A stretch of 64,000 nt of DNA, from the NCBI GenBank assembly GCA_964023275.1, contig OZ029928.1, positions 19,498,517 through 19,562,516 on the forward strand, given 5' to 3'. This document shows, piece after piece, positions 23,045-33,994 of the stretch. The notes below the pieces were generated by a model. That model was not told the DNA's origin, searched no databases, and saw nothing but the letters and a program-made list of their open reading frames with translations. Each line of letters starts with the position of its first letter. Within the stretch, counting starts at the first letter, position 1. The position numbers were made by a program, and so were the translations under genes. This DNA is from Norana najaformis (taxonomy: Eukaryota > Annelida > Clitellata > Crassiclitellata > Hormogastridae).

Positions 23045-24000
23045 TAGACGTTTTTCTACAGCGACCATATGGCTTCAAGTACCCGTGCACAGACCATGCT
23101 TGCCCGAAATTATAGCTTAGGACGCACGAGTATTAAAGGTGTCTAAAAGGCGCTACGCATCGTGTAAAATAAAATGTAAATGTATAGGTTTTCTATAGCG
23201 ACCTTATGGCCTCGACCCTGCTCATTTTTCAATGAATTAATCGGGTGGGATCCTTTACCACCGCTGACCGTTTCAATAGTTGAGGTCCAGATGGTGTTAA
23301 ACAGTGAAAAATACTATGAGTAATTAGACACCTTTAAAATGCTTTTAACTGAAAATATTTATTCGTCAGCTGCGTTTAAACCACAGTTTAAACGACAGTT
23401 TAAACGGCAGTTCGGATTAGGAACATAACGAAGGCCAGGTCGACGTCAACGGCCCTGGCAGCCACAAGATGTAGGGATGAAATAATACTCCATTTAAATG
23501 TTAACGTACACGGTTTTTCTATAGCGACGGTATGGCCTCGACCCTGCTAATTTTTAAATGAATTAATCGGGTGAGATCCTTCACCACCGCTGCCCTTTTA
23601 AATGTAGTAGTAGTTCCGCAGTTTAAAGACAGTTTATGGCATCAAAGGCAGTTGCCGTCGCCCTCCTCCTTTATCTAGGCTTGGGACTGGCACTAATCCC
23701 AAACAAGGCAGTGGCGGAGTTTCCCCTTTTGAATGGCAATGCTGCGTGTATAAATATAGCGTCGGATAGAGGCGATTTGAAGGTGTGTAAATGCAACCTA
23801 ATATTTGTAAAATATAAATGTAAATGTCCAAGTTTTTCTATAGCGACCGTATGGCCTCGACCCTGCTCATTTTAAAATGAATTAATCGGGTGAGATCCTT
23901 CACCACCGCTGCCCCTTTGAATGGGTGCCACTCCATTTAAGATCCCCATGTACGGACCGTGCTAGCCCGAGATTTAAATCTCTGAAATAAGCCACTATCT
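23033..24000 (-). mobile_element. Cluster of four family C copies with D-type segments
   Basis: C-type 3' ends (TTTCTAYAGCGACC) start near 23055, 23190, 23515 and 23835, each preceded by an AAATGT-type tail. The last copy is the longest (to about 24000, GAAATAAGCCACTATC). A D-type unit (GACACCTTTAAAATGC ... GGCCCTGGCAGCCACAAG) and three CAGTTTAAACG words lie at 23325-23480. A tail-to-head series of this kind suggests insertion into earlier tails, or tandem growth. Confidence 0.75.
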
Positions 24001-24840
24001 GTATGCGAACCTACACCCTCACGCTCAGTGGCGCCTTGACGTGTGTGTTAACCGATGTAGCTTACCAGGCTAGTACTTAAGTAGGTAGTGTGTTGAAAGC
24101 TTCAAAGTTGAGCGGGTTTGATTTGCAATCTTATTTTCGGGCATTGAGGTCTGCGATGTGGTGGGGACCTGTGCCCGGGATGCATCCGGAGTAAAGTGAT
24201 GTAATAATTGTTCTGGCATTCTTCAGCTGCTGTAGTTAAGTTCTAACGGTTAGGGGTGGAGTTTCCTTGGTGCAAAGTAGCTGAGCTGATGTGGAATTGG
24301 AGTGTTTATGACGCTTTGCTTCAACTCTGGAGACGTTTTTCTGTTCTCAGGTCTGGATTTTGTTACCTCCATGAGTTTTATCTCATGGGCGTATTCTACG
24401 TGCGCTCGGGCTATGCACCGAGTCGACGCCGAGTGTGCCCAGAGCGACTAAAGAACTTGACCGAGCGTTTTTAAGGAGCTCGGAGAATACTTGGTGCGTA
24501 CATTCGTAGCGGACACGGAAATGCCAATGTGGTGCGATTGTGAGAGGTCTAAAGGCGCTATATTAATAACCATAGACAGTACAGCTGAAATTTGAGTATA
24601 TCTTCACTGTAGTTAAAAATGATTATAGCTATTGTTCAAAATGCATATAACAGTTTTTCAAAGTGTGTGCAACGATAATGCAAATAGTGTGCAACAATAG
24701 TTTAATTTGTATACAACAGTAGTTCAAGTTGTTTGCAGCAATAGTTTACATCGTGAACAGCAAAAAGTTCACATTGTACACAGAAATAGTTTAGTGTCTC
24801 TTCGACTGCCTATAAACACGAATAAACATTGTCATCACGC
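24001..24840. other. Unique intronic sequence, no gene seen
   Basis: Contains an isolated GGCGCTATATTAATAACC (about 24551), a truncated plus-strand 3' end of the shared LINE/SINE type. Nothing else recognisable. Confidence 0.4.
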
Positions 24841-24844
24841 TGTC

Positions 24845-25165
24845 ATGTCTATGTATGTATATACGTATGTATGTGTATGTGGGCCTACGTATGTATGTAT
24901 GTATGCATGAATGTATGTAGGCCTATGTATGTATGTATGTATGCATGAATGTATGAATGTATGTATGTATGTACGCATGTATACATGTATTCATGTATGG
25001 ATGTATGTATGTATATATATATGTATGTATGTATTCACGTATGCATGTATGTATGAATGTATGTATGAATGTATGTATGTATGTATGCATGCATGAATGT
25101 ATGTATGTATGTATGCATGCATGTATGTATGTGTGTATGTATGAATGAATGAATATATGTATATG
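24845..25165. repeat. (TATG)n array
   Basis: An interrupted TATG/CATG array. Its right end is immediately followed by TTTATATAGCGGC, a minus-strand LINE/SINE 3' end. Confidence 0.95.
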
Positions 25166-25320
25166 CCTATTTATATAGCGGCTTTTAAGAACCTCACAAG
25201 GACTATCTAAAAGATCTAGAAAGATGCGATTTAATGTGAACTGAAGTTGTGTTGATCTGTCTTCCTCTGAAAACGTGTTTTCGTTGGAAGACGTTCAAAG
25301 TACACGATAAAACAAGATGT
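25166..25320 (-). mobile_element. Family G 3' end piece (LINE-like)
   Basis: TTTATATAGCGGCTTTTAAG and AACCTCACAAGG match copies at 36538 and 47354. The continuation is too decayed to translate with confidence. The TATG array to its left is in the position of its 3' tail. Confidence 0.55.
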
Positions 25321-25349
25321 ACTCGATTCGTTGTTCGGTCGCATGATAT

Positions 25350-25715
25350 ATTTAGACGCACATAAACACACTTACACGCACATATACACATATACACACA
25401 TACACACACATACAGGCACATAAACACATACGCACATAAACACATACACGCACATAAACACATACACGCACATAGACACATACACACATGCACACTTATA
25501 CACGCAGATAAACACATACAGGCACATGAACACACATACACGCACATAAAGACACATACATGCCCATAAACACATACACACACGCACATAAGGAGACATA
25601 CACACAAACACACATATACACATATATACACGCACATAAAGACACATATACACACATACATGCACATAAACACGCATACACATAAACACACATACAAGCA
25701 AGCAGACACATACAT
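25350..25715. repeat. (CACATA/CGCACATAAA)n array
   Basis: CA-rich repeats with an 18-20 bp higher-order unit (ACACATACACGCACATAA). Confidence 0.9.
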
Positions 25716-25856
25716 GTATATCACTCGTCTTGCCTCGTCACTCGTTCTTCCGAGAATCTAGATATGACGAAACGATCCCCGCTTAATACAGATTTATGTT
25801 ACTCTAAATGTACAACGCACTTCATTACAAATATATCTCTGTTTATATTAAGGAGA

Positions 25857-25906
25857 ATTCCGTATAAAATTCTCCTTTATATGAGGAGAATTTTATGCGG
25901 GAATAT
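25857..25906. repeat. Short imperfect hairpin
   Basis: ATTCCGTATAAAATTCTCC and GGAGAATTTTATGCGGGAAT are inverted copies around a 9-base loop, with one mismatch and one gap. Confidence 0.6.
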
Positions 25907-25949
25907 GTTACATATTTAAATATGTAGTAAACGTACCGCACTTGTTGGT

Positions 25950-26240
25950 TGTGCGCCCGGGTGGTCTATTGGTAACGCGTTTGGTCAATGATCATGTGGT
26001 TGCGGGTTCGACTCCGTGTAACGAACCTGGGCAAGTTGTTTGCGCACACCGTGCCTCTGTCACCAAAGCAGTAGAATTTGGTAGCGGCGTAAGCTGGGAA
26101 GTAAACGGCAAGTCCTGCGATGCACTGGCCCGTGTCCAGGACCTTGGGATTCGTCCATTGCCAGCTCAAGGGTCTAAAGAGAAGGAAATGAGCGTCTCCC
26201 CTACGTCTCAGTTGTGGGATATGGGATACCTTACTTTATA
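25950..26240 (+). mobile_element. Family E tRNA-derived SINE, most complete copy
   Basis: The head carries a pol III A box TGGTCTATTGG and B box GGTTCGACTCC at tRNA spacing. A body follows (CGGCAAGTCCTGCGATGCAC, GTGTCCAGGACCTTGGGATT), with a 3' end GTGGGATATGGGATACC. The head resembles a tRNA, but the downstream part has no tRNA acceptor arm. An open frame of about 128 codons overlaps it and is not a gene. Minus copies lie at 56836 and 57335. Confidence 0.85.
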
Positions 26241-26499
26241 CACGTGCCTATGTATCGAGAGCGTTACACCCAGTGCTTTTTTCAGACGTAACGCTCTGGA
26301 ACGGTGTTCCGGCACCTTTTTCGGCTAATAAAAAATAATTTAGCTTTTAATAACAGAATTTTAATCAGGTAATATAATGTAACTTATTTTAATTCAATTT
26401 CAGTGTTTACAACTTTACACTGTTTTCAGTGTTTATTGATTGATAAAAACAATGAAATTTTAGCACAAAATTCCATAATTGTTCAGTTCCAGAACCTTT

Positions 26500-26560
26500 T
26501 TTCTAGGTAAAAACCACTGGCGCTATATAAAGGTCCTGATACATACATGTAAAGGGGGCC
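26500..26560 (+). mobile_element. Isolated LINE/SINE 3' end
   Basis: CTGGCGCTATATAAAGGTCC followed by a short TACATACATG tail. No body is recognisable upstream. Confidence 0.45.
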
Positions 26561-26714
26561 TATATATATAGGAAATGTAGGTGCGTGGGCTCAATGAGAG
26601 TGGGCGACATACGGGAGTTACGCAGTATATGAGAATTGCAGAGGAGTGGAATTCGTCAGATGAAGTTTGATGGAAGATGATGACTGCTCGGACTGAGCCG
26701 CGATTAGGATTCTG

Positions 26715-27008
26715 TAGCTGCTGCAGCTGCTGCTGAGTATGAGGAGGATGAAGACTGAGGATAAGGGGAGGAAGTGAAAGTATGGAAAGAAGAGGAGGAG
26801 GATGAAGAGGAGGAGGAAGAGGAGGAGGTATAGAAGGAAGAGAAGGATGAAGAGGAGGAATATGAAGACGAGCAGTATGATGATGGTGAGGAGGAGGAGG
26901 AGGAGGAGGAGAAGGTGGAATATGAGGAGGAAGAGGGAAGCAGAGAGGAGAGAAGAGGAGGAAGATAAGGATGAAGAGGAGGAATATGGAGACGAGGAAT
27001 AGGATTGA

Positions 27009-27040
<32 letters not shown>

Positions 27041-27290
27041 GGAAGAGAGCAATGAAGAGGAGGAATTTGGAGAGGAGGAGAAGGATAAAGAGGAGGAGGA
27101 GAATGAAGAGGAGGATTTATAGGAGAAAGAGAAGGTGAAGAGGAGGAATATGGAGGAAATATGATTGGGAAGGAGGAGGTATTGGAGGAAGAGAGGAATG
27201 AAGAGGAATATGGAGATGAGGAGAACGACAATGATGAGAGGGGAAAAAAGAGGAGGACGTGGATGAAGAGGAAGAGGAGAATGGAATTAT
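26715..27290. repeat. Polypurine tract (GAG/GGA-rich)
   Basis: Almost continuous purines on the + strand for about 570 bp. All long frames through it are low-complexity. Confidence 0.9.
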
Positions 27291-27614
27291 CCGGCGTTGC
27301 TATGCGGTGTTGCGTCCAGCCCTCTATCTGTGTCGGGGGATATAAGGGGATTTGGCGTTGACAGAGGGTTTCCTGGGAATAGGGGGAGACCCAAGGGTGA
27401 CGGTATAGGACAGAGCAAAGTGAGAGGGGAGCTGGAATGAATGGAATGACGCCTCTCCCTGAAGATCCTTCAGACTCTTTGATCAGACTTTTGATGATCA
27501 TTGATCATGCTGACGTGATATATATGAGAGATTAAAGCAATTAAAAACATCATTAGTAATATTTCTGAATCAATTTTCAACCAGTTAGTTAGTAAAAAGT
27601 GTCTTCTGCAACCT

Positions 27615-27998
27615 GATCAAAGTGAGTCCGAGCTTAGCCGAGTGAATCCGAGCTTAGCCGAGTGAATCCGAATTTAGCCGAGTGAATACGAGCTTAGCCG
27701 AGTGACTCCGAGCTTAGCCGAGTGAATTCGAATTTAGCCGAGTGAATACGAGCTTAATGAGTGAGTCCGAACTTAGCCGAGTGAGTCCGATCTTAACCGA
27801 ATGAGTCCCAGCTTAGCCGAATGAATACGAGCTTAGCCGAGTGAGTCCAAGCTTAGCCGAATGAATACGAGCTTAGCCGAGTGAGTTCGAGCTTAGCCGA
27901 GTAAGTCCGAGCTTAGCCGAATGAATACGAGCTTAGCCGAATGAATACGAGCTTAGCCGAATGAATCCGAATTTAGCCGAGTGAGTCCGAGCTAAGGC
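27615..27998. repeat. 20-bp minisatellite, about 19 copies
   Basis: Unit GAGTGAATCCGAGCTTAGCC, mostly exactly 20 bp, with variants AATACGAG and AATTTAGCC. There are no spacers, so it is not a CRISPR-like array. Confidence 0.95.
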
Positions 27999-28048
27999 GA
28001 TTGGAAAATGTTAATTCTCCGACCAGTTGCGTCCTACTATTCTCGAGT

Positions 28049-28128
<80 letters not shown>

Positions 28129-28250
28129 TACCTGTCTTTATATCTCTGTATATCTGTGCCTGTCGGACTCTGTGTATGTGTCTGTGTCCTTGTGTCTGCC
28201 TCTGTCACCGTCTTTCGCCCTCTGTGTATGGCTATTGACTTTTCGACCGA
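28049..28250. repeat. (AT)n run and TCTG-rich flank
   Basis: About 76 bp of pure AT followed by TCTG/TGTC-rich sequence to 28225. Confidence 0.95.
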
Positions 28251-28344
28251 GTGACCATCTGCTTAGTTGGTGGTCATTTGGTCAGTCAGTTGGCCGTTCG
28301 TTATCACAGCCTATCTCTGCCATCAATTATGCCCAGAGGAGAAC

Positions 28345-29030
28345 AAAGACGGACAGACAGACAGACAATGATACACAGACAGACACAGCCACACAGAGAC
28401 ACAGACAGACACACAGACAAAGACAACATACAGACACACAGATAATGTTACACAGACACGCGGACACAGACACACATACGCGGACACAGGCAGACAGACA
28501 GACACACAGACAGACACACAGACAGACACACAGGCAGACAGACAGACACACAGACAGACACACAGACAGACACACAGACAGACACACAGACAGACACAGA
28601 CAGAATCAGACACAGACAGACGCACAGACAGACTCAGACAGAATCAGACACAGACAGACGCACATACAGAAACAGACACAGACACACAGACAGACAGACG
28701 CACAGTCAGACGCACAGACAGACGCACAGACAGAGACACAGACAGACGGACAGACACACAGACAGACACACAGACAGACACACAGACAGACACACAGACA
28801 GACACAGACAGAATCAGACACACAGACAGACGCACATACAGACCCACAACGACACAGACAGACACACACATACAGAAACAGACACAGACACACAGACAGA
28901 CAGACGCACAGACAGACAGACGCACAGTCAGACGCACAGACAGACGCACAGACAGAGACAGAGACAGACAGATACAGACAGACACAGACATACAGGCACA
29001 GACAGACAATAACACACAGAGGTAAATAGA
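28345..29030. repeat. (CAGACACA)n array
   Basis: About 690 bp of ACAGACAC/ACAGACGC variants. Higher-order blocks such as AGACAGAATCAGACACAGAC recur, showing segmental duplication inside the array. The 342-codon frame across it is a repeat translation. Confidence 0.95.
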
Positions 29031-29059
29031 GGGAAACGTGCTTGATCGGTGCCTTCTTC

Positions 29060-29265
29060 ATCCACCAATCAGCTTCTGACCTGGGCGTCGTCCATGGCCA
29101 ACAAATGCTCCATGTTTCCCTGGATACCCAGACGCATGCAATCGGCCGATAGTGGCGCCGACTAACGGCCGGCGCCATATGGACGGCGGCCATCTTGGGT
29201 CACGGGCGACGTCGGTTGGAAGGATAATAATGTCTCTCTCTCTTCCTGTTCGCGATCGATAGACT
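29060..29265. other. CpG-rich unique block
   Basis: Contains GGCGCCGACTAACGGCCGGC and a YY1-like GGCGGCCATCTTGGG. It looks promoter- or enhancer-like inside intron 1, but no start site or transcript can be inferred. Confidence 0.35.
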
Positions 29266-29329
29266 GTATTTGCACATAGATGATCGAATGTTTTTCTTCT
29301 TTGTCTCTCTCTTATTCCTGATGCCTTTG

Positions 29330-29697
29330 TCATATTCTACCCCTTCTCTTCTCCTCTCCCTCTCCTCTCCTCTCCTCCTCTCCTCTCCTCTCCTCTCCTC
29401 CTCTCCTGTCCTCCCCTGTCCTCTCCTGTCCTCTCCTGTCCTCTCCTGTCCTCTCTTCTCCTCTCCTCTCCTCTCCTGTCCTCCCCTGTCCTCTCCTGTC
29501 CTCTCCTGTCCTCTCCTCCCCTCTCCTGTCCTCTCCTGTCCTCTCCTGTTCTCTCCTCTCCTCTACTGTCCTCTCCTGTCCTCTCCTGTCCTCTCCTGTC
29601 CTCTCCTGTCCTCTCCTGTCCTGTCCTGTCCTGTCCTCTCCTCTCCTCTCCTCTCCTCTCCTCTCCTCTCCCTCTCCTCTCCTCTCCTCTCCTTCGC
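29330..29697. repeat. Polypyrimidine tract, (CTCTCCTGTC)n
   Basis: Built from CTCTC and CTGTC five-base blocks in nearly perfect 5-bp register over about 365 bp. Confidence 0.95.
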
Positions 29698-29974
29698 AGA
29701 CGAACAGTGATTGACAGATTGACGGAGGGAATGACACATAGGCAGAGCGAGTGACAGACAGGCGGACAGACGGAGACTACACAGCAACAGACAAGTGGGT
29801 GGATCCTTCATTCAGTCCTTTCTTCAGTTCGATCGCTGGATCGATGTCCTCCTCTGAGACATTGCGATCTTGTGCACACGACCAACGCTACTCATTTGCC
29901 GACGACAAAGGGATTTGATCGGATGAGAAAGATCAGGAGAATAGAAGATTATCATATATAGCGTCCATACCTAA

Positions 29975-30180
29975 TCTAATCGTAATCGTAATTCCGAGAT
30001 TTCTACAGCGCCCAACGAGAGCCACGTCACGGGGACCAGCTTATTCACCGGCGCTCAGTCAAAACAAAATCGATAGGCAGAAAGGGTTCGATTCCAGGTC
30101 AAGATCCAAGAATCAGGCAGAGAGACAGCGTGGCAGCTACGGTGGGTGGTGTTTGGGATTGGAGCGAAAAGAGGGATAAG
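29975..30180 (-). mobile_element. Family A LINE 3' end
   Basis: ATCGTAATCGTAATTCCGAG tail, TTTCTACAGCGCCCAACGAG, TCAGTCAAAACAAAATCGAT, GGTCAAGATCCAAGAATCAG and TACGGTGGGTGGTGTTTGGG. Confidence 0.85.
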
Positions 30181-30217
30181 AGGAAGAAGGGGAGTCCGTA
30201 TAGTGGTGTAGTGTATC

Positions 30218-30315
30218 GTAATCTCGAGATTTTTACAGCGCCCAACGAAAGCTAAGTCGCGGGAACCAGCTTATTCACCGGCGCTCAGTCAAAACAAAAT
30301 CGATAGGCAAAGGGT
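30218..30315 (-). mobile_element. Family A fragment
   Basis: Second copy 40 bp after the first, with the tail-proximal part only (ACAGCGCCCAACGAAAGC to ATCGATAGGCAAAGGGTTC). Confidence 0.8.
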
Positions 30316-30319
30316 TCAG

Positions 30320-30825
30320 CGTATTGTCGGCGCATAATCTTATGGAGGCCAAGCTGTCGGTCAGTGAGTTGCGCGTGCTTCCGTTGCCTCCATAAATCCT
30401 CTCCTACGGCGGTAGAGGCCGCCACTGTCTCACCGGACACGTCCACTGGTGCCCTGCCGTGCGGTCAATACTGATATTGCGCCTCTATAAATCACCAGCT
30501 TCTTTCGGGCCGCCGACATATTAAGGCGTCGCTGTAATAGTAGTTAACAGTTTCCGTCGCTTTCCCCGCCTGGAGGGCCCCTCGTTCTGCCCTCCCTGCG
30601 GGAGACCTCTGTCCGTTGCGAGGCATCTGCCCGGGCCCGTGTTTACGTCATCCCGGACGGGGCCCCCCAACGTCGTGTCACCGACGCATTTGCAATTATA
30701 AGTTTACTGCGGTGCACAGGCGGCGCTGGTGTCGTACGTCGTGCAATATTCGTCGGTACTTTGCGGTAGTTAGTCGGACCGGCGTTCCGAGTCTGGTACG
30801 TTTGGTATGCGAAGAGGGCAAACAA
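30320..30825. other. CpG- and GC-rich unique block
   Basis: About 500 bp, clearly GC-richer than its surroundings, with short open frames on both strands that match nothing I know. It may be a regulatory element or a remnant of a GC-rich gene. Confidence 0.35.
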
Positions 30826-31195
30826 GAGGGATAGATAGATGTATAGACAGACAGACAGACAGTCAGACAGACAGGCAGACAGATAGAGACAGACAGAGAC
30901 AGATTTATAGATAGACAGACCGAAGCAGATGCAGAGAGAGAGAGACAGAGAGAGGCAGAGGCAGAGACAGAGAGAGAGTAAGCGAGCGAGAGTGAGCGAG
31001 AGAGAGGGAGCGAGAGAGAGACAGATAGAGAGATATACAGAGAGAGAGAAAGAGAGAGTGAGAGAGAGATAGACAGAATGACAGAAAAGACAGGCAGAGT
31101 GAGTGAGAGAGAGTAAGAGAGACACAGACAGAGACAGACAGAGACAGACACACAGAGAGAGACTGAGACTGAGAGACAAAGAGATAGAGAGCGAG
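30826..31195. repeat. (GACA/GAGA)n array
   Basis: CAGACAGA at the left grades into GAGAGA-rich sequence to the right. Leu/Ser/Cys frames on the minus strand are artefacts. Confidence 0.9.
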
Positions 31196-31309
31196 CGGAA
31201 TAATGGGCTTAGAATCGTAATGCAACGCGAGATCTCCCATTCATAAACGGGTATCGTGAGTGATATATCGTCTGTGGTCACGCGACTTAATCGGCCCCTT
31301 GCGTGAATC

Positions 31310-31600
31310 GAGGTCGATATCGTCGACGATATGGGAATCTTGGCGATATATCGTCTCCGAAAGAAACTGGAGTTTTGTTGCTGCGCGGATGTGAAATGTT
31401 CGAAAAGTTGTTGTCAGTGAAATGTAATCGACGATGTCAGTGAAAATCAGTGTATTGTCATTAAATGTCGTCGACAATGTCAGTGAAATTCCACTGACGA
31501 TGTCAGTGAAACTTCAGTGAATAATACTTTTAAATGTCACTGACGATGTCAGTGTTGGCGATGCATCGTCGAAGATGTCAGTGTATTGCCGCTAAATAAT
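31310..31600. repeat. Degenerate GATGTCAGTGAAA repeat with palindromes
   Basis: GATGTCAGTG occurs six or more times with irregular spacing, twice as CACTGACGATGTCAGTG (a dyad). A perfect 16-bp palindrome ATATCGTCGACGATAT lies at 31317-31332. Confidence 0.75.
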
Positions 31601-31639
31601 CAGTGCAATGATCTCAATGAAATATATAAAATGTCTGGG

Positions 31640-31725
31640 ATATAATAATAATAATAAGACAATTTATGTAGCGCCGTAGCACAGCCGAAGCCGAAGAAAA
31701 GGGCGCTATACATGGGTTCAAAAAT
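31640..31725 (-). mobile_element. Family H 3' end piece with (ATA)n tail
   Basis: ATAATAATAATAAGACAATT then TATGTAGCGCCGTAGCACAG and CCGAAGCCGAAG, closing with GGGCGCTATACATGGG. Sister copies are at 32785 and 33536. Confidence 0.6.
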
Positions 31726-31829
31726 CAACTACAGTCATAAGATATCCTAAAAAGATGTCTTGAGTCGGTGACTTGAATGTGGGATATGTCGCCGATGATG
31801 TCACTTGGACAGCTTGAAGAGACTCTAAC

Positions 31830-32415
31830 CCTTAGACGTACACCCTTCTATCTTCGTCAGTTATTTACAATCCAACCACTCCGTTCAACCCGCTCCTCTT
31901 CTGCCCTAACCCTTCTTCGCCCTTCCATCACCCCATCATTCAAATTTGGAAGTCGCTTCACAGCCATAGCTGCTCCACCCCTCTGGAATAAACCCCCACC
32001 AGAATTACGACAATCATCTGATCCATCACACTTCACTTCTTGCAGTATCTGCGCTGGTCTTTCACTCAAAACTGAAAACATTACTTTTCCAAAGATCTTA
32101 TCCTGATTCTTCCTCTTCCCCTTATCACTCTTCCCTCTCCAATTCCAAACACCATCCACTATCTGCCTGCCTGACTCCTGGATCTCGACCTGGAACCGAA
32201 TTCTTCCTGTCTATCAATTTTGTTTTGACTAAGCGCCTGTGAATAAGCTGGTTCCCGCGACTTAGATTTCGTTGGTCTGCCTGCCTGACTCTTGGATCTT
32301 GACCTGGAACCGAACCCTTCCTGCCTATAGATTTTGTTTTGACTGAGCTCCTGTGAATAAGCTGGTTCCCGCGACTTAGATTTTGTTGTAGGTATCTCGA
32401 GATTACGAGTACAAT
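31830..32415 (+). mobile_element. Family A LINE 3' end with RT C-terminus (best-preserved copy)
   Basis: The frame 31837-32106 ends in a typical non-LTR retrotransposon C-terminus: FGSRFTAIAAPPLWN, then PPPELRQ, then SLKTENITFPKILS and a stop. This corresponds to the conserved AxxLWNxLPxxLR ... LKTxLF pattern of CR1/L2-like elements. About 300 bp of 3' UTR follows, in which the module GGAACCGAAYYCTTCCTGYC through GACTTAGATTTCGTTG is duplicated, then GAGATTACGAGTAC. It is 5'-truncated and no catalytic RT motif is present. Confidence 0.8.
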
Positions 32416-32624
32416 ACTTTCCGACTGCCAATCTGTTTCCGTGCATATGTATTTGAACATTCACTCTATACCTTCATTCTGAAATTTCAGGTCTCATAAA
32501 TTAGGCCCACGTACCAGTGTTACTCAACGGAAAAGCAGTCGGACTAAAATCTACACGTAATCGGTCAAACTACCTACTGACCGACATTGGCTTTCAAAGC
32601 TCTTTATGAATTGGTATATATAGT

Positions 32625-32790
32625 CACACACAGAGACAGGCAGAGAGACAGAGACAGACAGGCAGAGGCAGAGACAGACAGAGAGAGACAGACAAACAAA
32701 TAATAGTTGTTATAGTAGTAGTAGTAGTGGTAGTAGTAGTAGTAGTTGTTGCTGTTGTTTTCGTTGTAATAATAATAGTAATAATACAAT
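32625..32790. repeat. CAGA/GACA and (TAG/TTG)n repeats
   Basis: A purine-rich CAGAGACAG run to 32695, then TAG trinucleotides to about 32785. Confidence 0.85.
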
Positions 32791-32830
32791 TTGCATAGCG
32801 CCCTATCACAGCCAAGGCTGATGAGAGCAG
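32785..32830 (-). mobile_element. Family H 3' end piece
   Basis: ACAATTTGCATAGCGCCCTA then TCACAGCCAAGGCTGATGAG, directly after the trinucleotide array that takes the tail position. CAGACA and GAGA repeats follow to about 32965. Confidence 0.55.
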
Positions 32831-33159
32831 ACAAAGACAGACAGACAGACAGACAGACAAAGACACAGCGAGACTGACAGACAGAAACAGAGGCAGAGAC
32901 AGAGAGAAACAGAGACTGAGAGACAGACAGAGAGACACAGACGCAGAGAGAGAGACAGACAGGGATTGTTTTTATGTGCGGCTTTCTAATTAATCACGAG
33001 GTATACGTACTCAAAGGTGTGTGATCAGGTGATGTGTCTACCTGCCAATCACCTGCCAATTACTGCCTGTTGGTGCCATCGACGAAAATCAGTCAACGGT
33101 CACGCGCCACTCCTAGGCAGGTGATATCTGGCGGGTCTTTCTTTAGGACTACGTACGCC

Positions 33160-33537
33160 AATAATAATAAGTAAAAATAATAAATAATAATATTAATAAT
33201 GATAGTAATAGTACTACTACTACTACTACTAATAATAATAATAATAATAATAATGATAATAATAATAATGATAATAATAATAATGATAATAATAATAATG
33301 ATAATTAAAATAATAATAATAATAATAATAATAATGATAATAATAATAATGATAATAATAATAATGATAATAATAATGATAATAATGGTAGAAGTAGTAG
33401 TGGTAGTAGTGGTAGTAGTAGTAGTAGTAGTAATAATAATAATAATAATAGTTGTTCTAGTAATAGGAGTAGTAGTAGTAACAATAGTAGATAGTAGTAG
33501 TAGTAGTGGTAGTAGTAGCAGTAATAATAATAATACA
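33160..33537. repeat. (AAT/TAG)n array
   Basis: About 375 bp of AAT, TAG and AATGAT trinucleotide variants. Poly-Ile, poly-Thr and poly-Val frames are artefacts. Confidence 0.95.
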
Positions 33538-33582
33538 GTTTGCATAGCGCCGTATCAGAGCCAAGGCTGAATGACGAAAGTG
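33536..33582 (-). mobile_element. Family H 3' end piece
   Basis: ACAGTTTGCATAGCGCCGTA then TCAGAGCCAAGGCTGAATGA, immediately adjoining the AAT array. 33583-33990 is unique with no gene seen. Confidence 0.6.
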
Positions 33583-33994
33583 TGTTCTTAAGATTAGATT
33601 AAGACAGACATGACTCTTAAGATTAGATTGATCCGATCAGAGTTGAGATTACGTTGCCTGGTTGCACTGCGTTGCTTAGTTACCGGTCCGTCAAATGGTT
33701 GTCCCGGCTGCCTTTTCTTTACATCTGAACCTTCGGTGACATTAAAGCAATTAATGGCCACATCGGAGCAATTTGCCGACGAATTCACCGTTGATGCCTT
33801 CCTTCCTTAATCTCTGCAGGCCGCAGAGGGCAGGGCAGAATGTTGTCGTCGTTGCAACAGTTGTTGCTTTTAATGCAACGTCAACAACAGTCGTGATTTT
33901 TAGACCGAGTCCTGAGTTGAAACGTGAAGAAACAATGCATTTCAGAGTTCCTAGTTCCTTGCTTAGTAAGAGTTTAGGAACGAACTGTTTAGTT

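Noticed and set aside
23636..23875. An 80-codon frame that looks like a signal peptide followed by a cysteine-rich secreted peptide
   Set aside because: Its second half is the AAATGT tail and the TATAGCGACC body of a family C repeat, and the frame has no splice or promoter support. The signal-like start is most likely chance.
25950..26030. A tRNA gene
   Set aside because: A and B boxes are present, but the arms do not close into a cloverleaf and the sequence continues into a SINE body seen in other copies.
25942..26328. A 128-codon open frame on the + strand
   Set aside because: It coincides with a tRNA-derived SINE, including the pol III boxes, and related copies carry stops.
27615..27998. 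CRISPR-like array
   Set aside because: The 20-bp units are directly contiguous with no spacers, and the context is eukaryotic. The 31-bp array at 45785 is rejected for the same reason.
28001..29029. A 342-codon frame rich in Thr, Gln, Asp and Arg
   Set aside because: It is the translation of an AT run and a CAGACA array. The other frames are equally open.
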